Assembly: GCA_013399875.1 (NCBI GenBank)
Contig: VXAZ01000409.1
Coordinates: 116,020-180,019, forward strand
DNA length: 64,000 bases
Direction of reading: 5' to 3'
DNA from: Gymnorhina tibicen
Taxonomy: Eukaryota; Chordata; Aves; Passeriformes; Artamidae
Part shown: one piece after another, positions 1-12,431 of the stretch
Layout of the letters: every line of letters starts with the position of its first letter
How positions within the stretch are numbered: the first letter of the stretch is position 1
Position numbers and translations under genes: made by a program
The notes under the pieces: model-generated
Told to the model about the DNA's origin: nothing
What the model saw: the letters and a program-made list of their open reading frames with translations, nothing else
Databases searched by the model: none

Positions 1-350
1 TTGCTGTTCTTGCAAGAATCACAGAATATTAGTTTGGAAGGGGACCTTAAGGATTATCTGATCCAGCTTTCCTGGCAAAAGCATGGTCCAGTCAAGATCA
101 CCAGCACCTTGTCCAGATGGATCTTAAATGGGTCCAACATTGGGAAATCCACTGCACCTCAGGGGTGATTATTTCAAGGGCTGATTGTTCTCATTATGAA
201 AAATGTTCCTTTGCTGTCCAACAGAATCTTCTCAGGAGTAATCTATACCCATTACCCCTTGTCTTTTCCTTGTGATTCCTTATTTGTAGCCCCAGTGATA
301 AGATCTCCCGCAAACAATTTTTTCTCAAGGCTGAACAAGCCTGGTCCCTG
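1..350 (-). mobile_element. CR1 LINE fragment, 3' end, antisense
   Basis: The opening bases contain the familiar antisense CR1 3' end, with AATCACAGAATATTAG followed by a GGAAGGGGACCTTAAGGATTATCTGATC-like stretch. Further in, TTCTCAAGGCTGAACAAGCC near 323-342 matches the CR1 segment encoding the end of ORF2. The element is degenerate, it is cut by the left window edge, and its right limit is approximate. Confidence 0.7.
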
Positions 351-2121
351 TTTGCCAGCCCTGGTCCCTGCAGTTGCTTCCTGGGGCTGTTTGAATCCCT
401 TGCAGATGCTCCTGCATTTCCCCTGGCCCCCTGCCTGCCCCATTCTGCTGGGTTAGCGCTGTGCCAGGTGTTCTGAGGGTTTCCCTTTGTGTCCTGTTCC
501 AGCAAAAGCCAATCTTTCAAAAAACACCTCCTTCTCTTTCTCTGTGGGATGTCAGTTTGTGGTTTATCTGTTTGTATTAAGTGGTTATTGTTAAATAAGT
601 AGTTGAATATTGTTAAGCAAACTAGCAGAAAAATTGGTAAAAGGTCCTGTAAGTATAGGTTTCTGTGCTAAAGAAGTGTCATGTATGTCCAGTTAGAAGA
701 GTGGGCTGTTCTGGAGGAAGGTGGAATAGACAAATGAAGGTGCATCACAAAAATTCACTACAGCCTGTAAACTGCATTGTTGAGGTTGCTTTTAGTTCTG
801 TTTCATAACATGTAATCTCTAAATAGAGTATTAGGGGAAAAGTGGTAAGGTTTTTGAGCTGGCCTGTAGTTAAAATGGTCTTAGAAAGGTTTCTTCCAGT
901 GATGTTAAGTTTGTTGCTGTTGTCTGTGAAATTGTCCCATCCCCTCCTCCAATAGTGGATCAATTCCTAATAAATTCTGTATTTCCACATACTTCCTGAC
1001 TCACCTTGTTCTTTCATAGGGGGTGTTATTTAACAAACACTTCCTAGAAAAGTGTACTGCCAGGCTGGCATGCACAAGGTGCTTAACAACAGACAAGACA
1101 CCAAGGAATATAGCCTTTTTAGTTGCTGGCTAATCAAAATAATCACTTGAAAGATGGAATAGCATAGCAAAGAGATTGGATTCTGAAGCAAAAGGCAAAA
1201 CACATAAAATAATTACTTAATAATTTTTTTGTTTTCCAGATTTAAAAAAGAAATTATTAAACTTGGCATTTAAATATGTACCTACATATTTACCATTATT
1301 GTATTGATGGGGTGGGGGTTGGAAACTCACTTGCAACACCAATACAGAGTCTGTAAGGGCATAAGCAATAAGACAAATGCTGAGTCACAGAACTGAGTCC
1401 TTTGCCAGCTGGGATTAAAACACAACAAATTTGAAGAGATTGCATTACAGCTCTTGAACTATCTTCCATTTCATTCCCTGTAGTGGAATTCAAGAGTCCA
1501 GTCATCAGTAGGATTCACAGGTACTCAAGTTAGGAAAAGCAAACACTTTTTTTTTTTTTTCTGTTTCCTCATGGAGGTTTCTGGTACATCTTAAATTTCA
1601 TTTTAATATTCAGTTAGCAGTGGTTATACATTGAAAGCTGAAAAATCCAGATCGGGTTCTAGCATGTTCCAGTTTCTCTTGCCAGATGTCTGCAGATCTC
1701 AGCAAGGCAAGCTCTGTAGTAAAATGCAGAGCTTAAATTTTTTGCTTTCTGATACACAGGCTCAGAAACCATTAAACCAGACTTCTTAGGTTCTGTTCAA
1801 ACTATGTATTGCAGCAATTCTTTTCAACTGAATTAATTTCAACAAGTTAGCTAAGTACAAGCTAAGTTTTAAGATTCTTCCTCAACCTGAAATCATGGCC
1901 ATTGTGCAGGAGTCAGAAAACATAAAGCTTGAGTATTTTGTAGAGTGGTATAGGAAGGGCAGTATGATGATTAATCTTATACCCACATCTGTCAGAGTTT
2001 TGTGGAAAACAGTAATAAATCAGTATCAAGCAAAGACATTGCTTCCTGTATTATGATTCTCATCCATTCTGTGCAAGATTCTATTTAAAACACAAAAGGA
2101 GCCTTACAGGACACAAATAAT

Positions 2122-2204
2122 TGTAAAAATGACAAACTGTGTATATGTATATATGTGTGTGTGTAAAAATGACAAACTGTGTATATGTATATATGTGTGT
2201 GTGT
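2122..2204. repeat. Tandem duplication of a 40-bp unit with TG/TA microsatellite
   Basis: A 40-bp unit starting TGTAAAAATGACAAACTGTG occurs twice head to tail without a mismatch (2122-2161 and 2162-2201). It runs into TG and TATA dinucleotide tracts up to about 2224. Perfect identity points to a recent slippage or expansion event. Confidence 0.9.
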
Positions 2205-3162
2205 CTGTCTGTATATATATATAGTGTTATATCTCAACTAAGATGTAGGAGCTACCTGCCTGAAAAGATGTGGGCGAAGTGTACTGGTCTGCTAAGAATG
2301 ACAACAGATGATCTTCCAAATCTTTCTGACCTGATCTGGCAGCCCCATAAAAGATGCATGTTTTTTATGTAGCTTTAAGTTATGTTATAAACACTGAAAC
2401 CAAATCAAGCTGACATGAAATCTGGTTGTACCCAGTTCTGGGGAACTTTTGTTTACAGCAAAACTTAAAAAAACTTTCTTGAAACTTTCTTCTTGTTTCA
2501 TTGCTTGTATTGGTGGAATGAACTTGTATGTGTGTATATAAAAACTGAATTGTAGGTATGTGAAATCTAGTTAGTTTTTAACACTGTTGAATGGGAATGC
2601 ATAGTCCTCTGTGTGTGTGATATGGTTTTGTTCTTCCCACTTGCTGCAGTTCTTTACTCTCAAGGGTTGTCTGCGTGCAGCTGTCTGTCACACAACAAGA
2701 TCGTTTCTTAATATTTATGCATTAAGATTTGAAATTATTCATAATTTTTGACGATTCATAATTTAAATGAATGAATGTGTGGCTGTCAACAGATTTGTCA
2801 TAAAAATTTTTTCTTTATTTTTGCTATAAGGAAACTAGTACTATTTTAAAGTTTGGAGTACTTTCTTGCTGAAATCTTCCACAGTTCTGTCTAATAGGTG
2901 TCAGATCCTTGAAAGGCAAAGTATACCTTTAATTTTTGGCACTTCTAAGGACGTCTTCTTGTAGCATGAAAGATTTCCTTCAGTAGTAGCCTCTCTTTCC
3001 TCCTTTTGTGTTCAAAGTTATCTTATTTCTCTTCATTTCATTCAAGGATAGGTCTGCTTTTAAACTGTGCTGTGAGTAATGCTGACAGTAATGTATTTCC
3101 TTTAGTTAAGGCAATCTAAAATTAAGATAACTTGAAATTTTTGAAATTACTGAACATGATCC

Positions 3163-3229
3163 GGGAAAGAGAAAATGTATATGACTCATGGCTCTGGGAG
3201 AGAGAAAGTGTGTATGACTCATGGCTGTT
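3163..3229. repeat. 33-bp tandem duplication carrying two AP-1-like TGACTCA sites
   Basis: Two copies of a roughly 33-bp unit (GGGAAAGAGAAAATG... and GGGAGAGAGAAAGTG...) each end in ATGACTCATGGCT. The TGACTCA heptamers lie at 3182-3188 and 3215-3221. TGACTCA is the consensus AP-1 (Fos/Jun) site, so the duplication doubles a potential binding site upstream of the first recognisable PAM exon. Function is not shown by sequence alone. Confidence 0.75.
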
Positions 3230-4168
3230 GACAATTTTTTTTTTCTTTTTCTTTTTTTTTTTAAATGCCAGGCAAGATTTTCAGAATGAATAAAGCCCAG
3301 TGTTACTGAGAAACAGGAGTAACCAGTATGTCAGTAAGCTTTTAAAATTGCGCTTGCCATTGATCTCACAAGTATGTGAAAACTAATTGCTTGAATAGTT
3401 TTATTGCTTTAATAGCTTTTGTTATGCTGAGGGAGAAGGCACTGTAGATTTAACATACATTTTCCTGTCTCTCAAACATACTTTTGACTGAACAATTAAA
3501 GGAAGTAAAAGAAATGTGAAATAAAGATGTTCTTCCTTATAAGTCAAACACTGGTGTTGCATGAGACAAAATAGACAATAGAATTACTGAAAAGTGTTGG
3601 ATTTAAAGATTTTTCTGCCCCTGCAATTTATTGAAAAGGGGGTTAAACATAATTTGAATCACCCATGTTTTGAAAACAAGTATTTCTATATAAATACAAT
3701 TTAAAACATTTTTTAAAAATTCCAGTATCTAGAAGGAATAAGCTGTCTTGCCCAATCTGGCATATTTCTGATTTCATATACCTTTCTTCTACGAGTATTA
3801 TATTTTTCACAGTAAAAGAATTTATTTGGGGATTGAGTCTAAAATTTAGATGTTGGGATGGGTATCCTACTATTTTTCATGTATCATCTTTCCAGTCCTA
3901 GTGGCCTGTAGCTGAATAGCATTTTCCAGGGAAGAACACTTGGTTCACTTTACTCTGGAAATGAACAAGGTTGAGAATCCTCCTGCATACTCCAAGAACA
4001 CATTTCTACAAGGAAATCTTATCAGGAGGCTAGGCTGGAGGTTGTAGAGAGCAGGAAACATGTTCACAGTAGTTTAGACACTAATGCTGGTTAATTGTTT
4101 TCCCCTTCATGATTATTTCTCTTTTGGCTTGTTTTGTGTTACAGAGATAGCAAATAAACAAGACTAGT

Positions 4169-4667
4169 TGTGGTTTAAGGCTGGTGGGCATGTCAGCACC
4201 ACATAGATCCTCTCTCACTGGCCCCCAGTGGGTTGGACAAGACAGTCACAAGAAAATGAGAAAGCTCATGGGTTGAGATAGAGACAGCAAAAGCTGTATG
4301 CACAAACAAAGTGCATACATATCCTTCTTCCCATTAACACCTGTAAGAAGAAGGGCTCTTTCACATGTAGTGGTTTCTTGGGAAGACAAATGCCATCACT
4401 CCAAATGTCCCTGCAGTCCTCTTTTATGTGGTATGGGATATCGTTTTGGTCAGTTAGGGTCAGCTGTCCTGACCATGTCCCCTCCCAACCTTCTCACTGG
4501 TACAGTGGTGTTAGAAGCAAGGAGGGCCTTGGCTCTGTGTAACCACTGCTCAGTAACAGCTAAAACATCCATGTGTTCTCAGTGCTGATTTGCTCACAAA
4601 TCCAAAGCATAAGTCCATATAAGCTACTCAGAAGAAAATGTACTCTATCCAAGCCAAAATCATTACA
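4169..4667 (-). mobile_element. Avian endogenous retrovirus LTR, antisense
   Basis: The stretch from TGTGGTTTAAGG to TCATTACA has the order of segments of a common avian ERVL-type LTR read in antisense. These are a CTCATGGGTTGAGATAGAGA block, then GGTATGGGATATCG and TTTTGGTCAGTTAGGGTCAG, then ACCACTGCTCAGTAACAGCT and a tail of ATCCAAAGCATA. It begins TG and ends CA, but I find no matching target-site duplication. It shares family segments with the LTR at 28759-29250. It holds no retroviral gene. Confidence 0.7.
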
Positions 4668-4875
4668 AACTATGCCCACAAACCCACACCCCATCCCCAG
4701 TTCCATACTGTTCATATCATGCTCAGGTCCCGTGTTATCCAATACATCCTCATTATCCTCACCACCTACATACCACCTCCTGTCTTTTGATGTATACACG
4801 GATCCTTCCTGGATCTGTATGGACCATTGTAAAATGCCCACAAATGTTCACTGAGTTCATTCAGTCCATGACTTG

Positions 4876-6660
4876 GGGCTCCATCTCTTCTGGTGATTGC
4901 TCAGGACAGAGAGGTGGTGTGTTGTGGGGAGTTACTGGGCACCAAAGCCAGCTCAGGTCAGGTCACAGCTGCACTTGCGCTGCCTTGTGTGAGGTTCGTC
5001 TGCTGCTGGTCCAGGTAGGTCCTTTTATAGGAATTCCTTTAACATAAAAAACAAATCATGGGTGACAACAAATTAAAGGTATTTCCATTAAGTCTCCAAC
5101 CCTTGTCCCTTTGGGCCGGGCCATAGGATCTAACATTGCAGTGGACTCCTCCCCTTGTCCCTGCTCCTATGTGAGGTCCCTCCTGTGGGGTACAATCCTT
5201 CAAGAACTGATAAAATATGAATGCTTTCCTTAGGATACAGTCTTTCCAGATGAGACTTCTCCAGTGTGAGCCCCCTGCAGGGCCACTGCTCCTAATGGCT
5301 GCCATGAATTGGTGATTTCGATTGCTTAATGAACCACTGCCAAAGGGTTTTAGCAAAAGTGTTATTAATAAGGTGTTGTAAAACTGTGACTTAGAGTTTG
5401 GTGCCCAAGTTCACTCTATTACTGTGTGGCCCAGTCATTGGAACAATGATTCAAAATTACCAGGCACAAATCAAAGTTACCATTCTACCAAGCCTGTGTG
5501 CTGTATCAGTCACTTAACAAAGACCTGCCTTTGGTAAAATGGTCTCTCTGCTTCAAGGAGCAACCTTGAGAGGCCACCCAGCTCCAAGGGGGATCACTGC
5601 CACACAGCCACACTGCCTGGCAAGGAGAGCTCAAAGAAGGCTCACTTAGGCTGTCATATTTATGGAATAATGTGGTTTGCTCATAGTCAAATTATATACA
5701 GTGGGAAGAGTGTGCATGAGACTCCTTGTGCCTATAACTTCCTTTGTTCTTGACAAATGATCCTTGGAAAAGCCACTTGCTATTCATTTTTTAATTGCAT
5801 GATTAGTGTTCCAAGCTCATGAGCATGGACGCTCAGTGGGTCACTCCGCTCTTTTGTGGGTTTTCAGAGAACAGATAAAACTGTAGTTCTTGACCCATTA
5901 ATGGCTCAGATCTTTATCTTCTCTGGAACCTGTACTGTTTGGTTAAGGGGACATGCACATCTGTCACAATGGGTACCTATCTACAGGCCACAGCACCTGC
6001 CAGGAGCCAGCTCTGGTGTGGGGTCTCCATAGGCTGACACTTCCTTAAGAGCACATTCACCTGCTCCAGTGTGGAGTCCCTTCTCCTGACTTTTGCTATG
6101 GGTTTGGACGTTTTGTACATAGCAATGGAGCATAGCATGTTCTCAGCATTTCTTTCTTGCATCAGTTTTCATTTTTTGTTTTCTTTCCCTTATTCTTCCT
6201 TTCCGGTGTGCTTAGTTTTTCTTCCATTTTCTCCTGTGAACTCCTGATTTCCCATGTGTAATGGTGCCTTCTAGCAAAGAAACTTGGGCTTGTTCTTGAT
6301 TATCTGTCCACAGGCTCCCGTACCAGAGCTTTCCAGTAGGCTCCCCTCAAGGGCTTACCAGCACGGAGAGTCAAAATAAAACACTCGGGGTGGTCCGTCA
6401 CCGTCCAGCTGACCTCCTTTGAAAGCATGACTTTCCTCAGGAGGCTACCAGCTGGGGCTTTCGAAAGGTGACTTCTCCTGCAGGAGCAGCTGCAGGAACG
6501 CTCTCTAGGGCACCTCTTTTCAGAGGCCCCACGTTCGGGCAGCCATTTGTTGCTGTGTGTAGTCTCCTGCATTGGCATGGCAGGCCGCAACCTTCCTGAG
6601 AGCGCTGCAGGGCATTCCTAAAGAGAGTGGGAGAACCACTTTCCCGCAGCCTTTCGGCAG
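4876..6660 (-). mobile_element. Degenerate LTR-derived composite, antisense
   Basis: This stretch repeats the style of a long avian ERV LTR in antisense. It contains recurring CTCCAGTGTG and CTGCAGGGCC phrases (for example 5250-5290 and 6060-6080), a block of GTCCCTCCTGTGGGGTACAA and GC-rich runs at 6300-6660. I cannot fix the ends, and more than one insertion may be involved. Stretches such as 5640-5980 look like unrelated unique sequence. No coding capacity is evident. The gap 4668-4875 is unassigned. Confidence 0.4.
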
Positions 6661-7090
6661 CCCGAGCTATCTCAGTTAATTGTCAGCTCACAACAACGTG
6701 GTAGCAGTAAGGAGGCGAGAAGGCTCTCTTGCATGGAGATTGCATGCTAACTTTATTCCATGCTAACTCCCCAAGGTCTAGGACCAGCACATGTGCCAGT
6801 CCCCAAAGGCAGAGGGCCAGCACATGGCCTGGTGCCCAGGGCAGAGAGAAGCTGATGCCTCGCTGATCCCCAAAGCAGAGAGAGTGGGAACACGTGGTTC
6901 GGAGCCCCTTATCTGGGGCAGAGGGGGCGTGGAGAGAGCACATGGCAGGGCATAGGGGCGGTACAGGGCAGAGTTGGGGTAACAGAGCCAATAGGGAGAA
7001 CCTGAGGGAGTGGTTTGGACTAGAGCTGGGGGAAGGGGGATGCCATGTGGAAAGGGCAGGCAGGGATATGGAATAGGGGTACATCACAAT
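6660..7090 (-). mobile_element. Probable second-family LTR, antisense
   Basis: Read on the minus strand, a GC-rich block (6770-7060) is followed by a polyadenylation signal AATAAA (complement of ACTTTATTCC at about 6750). Then comes a short pyrimidine-rich stretch and a tail resembling a retroviral R-U5 region. The GC-rich part contains loose internal repeats of GGGGCAGAG-type phrases. The layout fits a solo LTR, but I see no clear target-site duplication and cannot name the family. Confidence 0.35.
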
Positions 7091-8254
7091 TATCCATTTG
7101 TGTACTAAAATGTACTGTTACTGTACTCCACCTATATTTAGGCACTTCGTAGGAAAACCTAGTGCTAGTATAATCACAGACAATTGTGTTGTACTTAACT
7201 TTTATACTTCTTTAAAATTCCACGTAACTTTAAGACTTGTTCTGCTGAAATACTGTTCTGTTTTATTGTGTTCAGTTACCTTAGTATGAGCATTGTTGTA
7301 TTTTGTGATACTGAAAATCTCTATTTCTAGGATTTCTAGCATTATTTTGTTGTTTACAGAATTCTTTCTTTTACTTTTATGGGTACTAGCTTTGAAAACA
7401 ATGCATTTAACTAGTAAAAAGTGTGTCATAAAAAGGTCTATAATAGTTGAGAATTCATTTATCTGCTTCTAGCATGGATCTTATGTTTCTCAATTGTTAA
7501 TAAATACTAAGTGGAATTGGATTCATTGACTTGGTTTTCATCTTCCACTCTCCTCATTATCTTTTTCCTTAATTAAGAGGTGTTGTTATTTGTGCCATTT
7601 GGAGTGAGGAAAGACTACATTACTTTTGTAATGAACTCTAACAAACTTCTGTTGACTTATTTTCATTAATTGAAATTGTTCGTAACTTTTATGAAGCTAT
7701 AATGCTGTAAATCTCAGTTTAACTACATGACCTAGAATGGATATACAGGAAGATGTTCCAGATTTTTACCTGGAATTACTTAAAAGAGACATACAGTTCA
7801 AGAGGTTAAAAAAAAGTTCTTCATTTTTCTTATTTTTCTTTCTAGTAGCCATACATTTATTTAAATAAGGCTTATTAAGGCAGGTTTTTGCAGGGAGAGT
7901 CTGGATTTGGGGGGTGTTGTCTTGAATAGTATTTGGATTGACAGGTCATTCCAGCATGCTACTGAGCAAATAGAAACTCTGGAACTAATCACTCCAGCAT
8001 TCTCCTAAGAATGTTATACTGAGCCAGGAATCACTGTTTGCAGAACAACAGGCATAAAGGTGCATTACAACTGCATGGCCAAGGAGAGCTAGGAGCTTGT
8101 TAGCATTAGCACTGTTCCTGCCCCTGCTGCTGTCCTGACTCCTAGCTACACACTGCTGTTTCTTTGCTTTTTTTCCAGTGCTTAGCTTCATCCAGTACCG
8201 TTGAGAACTGCTCCAACTCAGTAATCTGACAAAAAAAACTAGCCTGTCCCTGCC

Positions 8255-8383
8255 GTGGGAAGTTCAAGAAGCCTTTGGACAATGCTCTCAGGCCCGTGGT
8301 GTGACTCCTAGGGCTGTACTGTGCATGGCTAGGAGTTGGACTCAGTGATCCTTGTGGGTCCCTTTCCAGCTCAGAATATTCAA
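8255..8383 (+). mobile_element. CR1 LINE 3' end, sense
   Basis: The stretch has the conserved CR1 3' UTR order. A TTCAAGAAGCCTTTGGACAA block is followed by TAGGAGTTGGACTCAGTGAT and then GGGTCCCTTTCCAGCTCAGA, leading to a decayed terminal ATTCT-type repeat. It abuts the LTR fragment that follows. Confidence 0.75.
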
Positions 8384-9115
8384 TTTTTTATTTATTGCCA
8401 ATTAAACAGAGTAAGATACTGAGAAGTAAGAACACATTTACAACCAGCTTCCCTCAGGTTCAACTTCAGTCTCAACTCTTCTGTCTCATCCACCTGAGCT
8501 GTGCAGAGGGGTGGGGAATGGGAGGTGCAGTCAGTTCATAGTGCTTTCTTTCTGCTCCAGAGTGGGGCCTCTCCTGTGGGAGACAGTCCTCCATGAGCTG
8601 TTCCAAAATGGGTCTTCTTCACAGGTTTGGTTTCTTGGAAATAGACTGCTCTAGTGTAGATCCCCCACAGGCTGCAGCTCCTGCCAGGAGCCTTCTCCAG
8701 CATGGACTTTTTGGGAACTGCAGCTTCCTTCTTCAGCAGGGCAGATCTGCCTGCTCTGGCATGGGCTCTGTGGGCTGCAGGTGGATCTCTGGTGCCTAGA
8801 GTACCTCCTTCCCCTCCTTCCTTAGTGTCTTTGGGGTCTGCAGGGTTGTTTCTCTCAGTTATTCTCACCCCTCTCAGCTGCTGTGCAGTGTTCTTTACTC
8901 TTTCCTAAATACCTCATAGCAGAGGCATCACCAGCATGGCTGAGGGGTGCAGCTTTGGGCAGCAGCAGATCCCTTCTTGGAGCTGACTGGAACTGGCTCT
9001 GTCTGAAATGGGGACAGCTTCTGGTGTCTCTCACAGAGCCCTGCAGTTGAATCCACCCCAATTCAATGTTCTTCTTAGCAAAGGAACATGCATTGAATTT
9101 AATTCATAGTTCACA
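8384..9115 (-). mobile_element. Long avian ERV LTR fragment, antisense, truncated
   Basis: Successive phrases match a widespread avian ERVL-type LTR in antisense: TTTATTGCCAATTAAACAGA, then GGGGTGGGGAATGGGAGGTG, CTCCTGTGGGAGACAGTCCT, a GGCTGCAGGTGGATCTCTGG block, GGTCTGCAGGGTTGTTTCTC and finally GGCTCTGTCTGAAATGGGGA. The expected outer edge (TGGTGGGTTGACCC-like) is missing, so the copy is truncated on the left. The open frames here are inside the LTR and are not genes. Confidence 0.65.
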
Positions 9116-11794
9116 TGTAATGCGTAATTGAAGTATTTGAAATTATCTCTGATATGCTTTATCCTTGGAGGCTAGTTCTAACTCTGTAAAACATTCTCCC
9201 TTTAATATTTTCTATTTTTGCATAACAAAGGGAAAACAAAGGGCATTTCAGTGAACTTTTATTCTTATTACATTGTGCTACTGATAGTGATCTGGATATT
9301 AAATGAAAGCACAGGCATTTTATGTGTTTCCCTTTTAAGCAAGTAATTAGTACCATCCAGCTTGTTCATTTTTTCATTATATGAAATTAGCAGTTTGCTA
9401 AGATGTCGTCTTTCTATAAAAAGTGTTGATCTTTCATGACAAGAGAATTTTGCCTGTTTTGATACCTGGTCAAAGTAGAAGCATTAGAAGGTGATTTATT
9501 GTGAATAGAATGCTTTTCAAATGCTATTAAAATGCAGAGTGGGAGAACCAACACATGCTGTCTTGTCTTCAGACTTCTGAAAAGTATCTGTGACTCCCAG
9601 GAGAAGAAAGAGAGCATTTCAAGCAGTTTCAGGTTGTAAAAGTGAATTTCTGCTTGAAGTCTCCTAATGTTTTACTAATGCAAGCACAATTGTATTAATA
9701 TGAACAGGAAAGAAATTTTTTTGGTGGTTTGCTTCCATATTTCAGTTCTATCAAACCAAGTACAATTCCTTGTTTGTAAACAAGTTTGTACCAAATAGTT
9801 GATAGTATGGTGATGGACAAAATGAGTAAAAAATCTTACCTTGAACTGTGTATCATGTTCTGGAAAATCTTAGCTTAGAATTCAGAAATTGATGAAAGTT
9901 TCCAGAATTTCCAAGAACATTAATTTTATTTTAGTCTGAAACACACTGGCAAGTGTCCCTGGATTATGTAGTATTAAAATTCCTTCTTTTTCAGTTATTT
10001 CTTTGTCTCACACCTGAGTGTGCATTGTTTTGAGGAGTGGCATTTGTTGTATCTACTTTAAGAAAGGGAGGAAATGTGGCTGAGAAGGTAGGCCTAGGAC
10101 AGCTTTACTTGTTGGCAAGTTAACCAAATCTTAAGCAAAAGCTGCTCAATAAGATCACATTGTGAAGTAGCAGTTAAATCTTTTATGCATCTTTTTTTTC
10201 TTACACATTTTCTTCTGTTTCCAGTGTTAAAAATTAACAGTTCTAGAAGTTTATCTGACAAAATCAAGTCTGCTTAAACTTTTAAATTTGTCCGTTTTGT
10301 CCTAATCTGGGAGATGCTGAGGGTGACAGCTGTGTGCAGAGATTGGTGACAGCAATTCTGACACCTTGAGTTGTGGTTTTTATGCTTCCTTGGTTCTTCT
10401 GTGTTTTCTCATGCATTTCCTGAGGCTCACAAAAAAATCTGAGACTGGTTTTAGTTTCTATATATTCTATAAATTTTTGCCCAGTCCCCCTAGAAATAAT
10501 GTCCTTGTTTTTTCTTTGCATAAACATGTATAATAATCTGTTTCCTTGCATCTTTTTGTTTGTGATTTCCATAACTACTATTGCTGTTTGAGTTGCCTAC
10601 TAAATACAGCTGAATGCTTCCTTTAGTGTTTAATGAATAGAGTTTGCTTATGGCCATAGGGTTTATGATTTTCTCTCTTAATAGCAGTTCGGAGACTGCA
10701 AGTTGTGTCGTGAACATGCTGGTCTCCAAAAGGGAAACATATAAATGACAGTTCTTCATCCTCCATTTCTTTGCTGTATAAAACTTAAAATAATTAAAAA
10801 GAAAAAAAAAATCTGTCTGGTAAGTAAAACTTACCATACTTACTGAATTGATAGAGCATTTGAAGGATTTTGTTTTATTATTTTTCTTGGTACAGATAGT
10901 CTATCCTAAGATAGTAAGTAGAACTTACTTTCCCAGTAGGAAACCCATAAAAATGCTTCACAGGTCATCAGAATCTCTCAAAATAAGCTTAGATTCAGGT
11001 ATTAAACTTTTTTAATATATTGTGTTGCCCTTAAAAAGAAACCTTTTAAGGAGAGCTTAATTTTAATTACTGTTTTATACTTCTAATTAAATGGGAAAGA
11101 AATACACATTGTCTAATTTCAATATATTTGGAAAACATTCAAAGAGTAACTCCTTTTAGAATGAATCCAGTTCCACTGCAGTAATGCATACAAGAAAATT
11201 CAAATCACAGTCCTTTATTTAATATATTAATATTGTCCTTCCTGTGATGAACCGGGGAATAGGTTTCTTTATGAAGTATTTCTTATAAAAATAGACATTA
11301 TTCGTATTCTCAACAGAAGAAATTTTGGAGAAGGTTCATAAAAACAACATTAAGAGCAATCTTATTTCTCTTTATTATTCCTTCAGTATTCATGTCTGAA
11401 TTTTTTTTGGTAGCAGAAGATAGGAGTTTGCACAATATAAATTAAACCAAGAGGCAAGCTATATTTGAAAAGTTACCATTTTCATTTTTAAAAACATATG
11501 TTTAATGCTGCACCAAACCCAGTATGGGTTGCTGCCCAAGCAAGGGGGGATCCTTTACAGCCCCAACTGTATGCTCATACCTTTTCTGTTGTGATAGAAG
11601 GCCAGCAGTTGCCTGCTGGCACATTGATCTATTGATCTGATGGAAAATTAGCACTCTGCTGAGGTGGGCAGGGGGAAGGGCATCATCTTACTGAAGAAAT
11701 GCAGGAAGAGAAGGAAAATACAAGGCAGCCAACAATTACAGTGGATGACTGGAGGTTCTTTTCCACGGGGCAGTTTTGCACTGCAGGGGTTGTT

Positions 11795-11995
11795 GTGACC
11801 CAAGGGCAGGACCCAGCACTTGGCCCTGTTGAGCCTCGTCCAGCTGGCCTCAGCCCACTGATTCAGCCTGTCCAGAGCCTTCCTGCCCTCCAGATCAACA
11901 CTTCCACCCAGCTTGGTATCATCTGTGAACTGACTTAGGGGGCACTTGATCCCCTGGCCCAGATCACTGATAAAGATGTTTGATAAGTTTGTACC
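11795..11995 (-). mobile_element. CR1 LINE fragment A (ORF2 middle), antisense
   Basis: The phrases GCACTTGGCCCTGTTGAGCC, TTGGTATCATCTGTGAACTG and GGGCACTTGATCCCCTGGCC are the antisense of the CR1 reverse-transcriptase region. In an intact antisense CR1 this segment should lie to the right of the 3'-terminal segment that instead follows it here, so the two pieces are out of order. Confidence 0.75.
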
Positions 11996-12009
11996 TGGCT
12001 TTATCCTCT

Positions 12010-12315
12010 TTGCACCCTCCCTTCATTTATTTCTATATCTTGATGAGATCTCCCTGAGCCTTCTCTTCTCAGGGCTGAACAGTCCCAGCTCTCTCAGCGT
12101 GTCCTGGTAGGAGGGATACTCCAGTGTCTTCAGCATCTTCCTGGTGCTTGCTTGGACTCTCTCCAGTATGTCCATGTCTCTCTCACACTGGGAAGCCCAG
12201 CACTGGACACAGCCCTCCATGTGTGGCTTCACCAGCACCAAGTAAAGGGGAAGGATCCTCTCTGTGACCTCCTGGCCATGCTTTGGCTCATGCAGTCAAA
12301 GTTACCATTAGTCCT
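12010..12315 (-). mobile_element. CR1 LINE fragment B (ORF2 C-terminus), antisense
   Basis: On the minus strand 12023-12241 reads as the C-terminal end of CR1 ORF2, including the recognisable phrases CVQCWASQCERDMD and LRELGLFSPEKRRLRE. It is open only for about 70 codons and is a dead fragment. It lies between CR1 fragment A and an LTR fragment. Confidence 0.85.
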
Positions 12316-12317
12316 TC

Positions 12318-12431
12318 TGGTGGGTTGGCCTTGTCTAAACACCAGGCACCCATCCAAAACCACTCAGTCACTCCCTCTGAGCTGGACAGAGGAAAGAAAA
12401 TATAGTGAGAGGCTCATAGGTCAAGATAACG
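12318..12431 (-). mobile_element. LTR edge fragment, antisense, with CR1-like flank
   Basis: TGGTGGGTTGGCCTTGTCTA, CAGCTGGAC-like GAGCTGGACAGAGGAAAGAA and GCTCATAGGTCAAGATAA are the outermost antisense segments of the avian ERV LTR family also seen at 28759. Only about 115 bp are present. The following 12432-12545 again looks CR1-like (CAGTCTGGTGTCATCTGC), suggesting insertion into older CR1 sequence. Confidence 0.55.

Noticed and set aside
6300..7090. CpG-island promoter of PAM
   Set aside because: CpG density is only moderate, and the features (antisense polyadenylation signal, repeated phrases) fit LTR sequence better.
8536..9061. Several overlapping open frames on both strands
   Set aside because: They fall inside a recognisable antisense LTR. 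Its GC-rich phrases produce open frames by composition.
12023..12241. Minus-strand open frame as a gene
   Set aside because: It is the C-terminal tail of CR1 ORF2.
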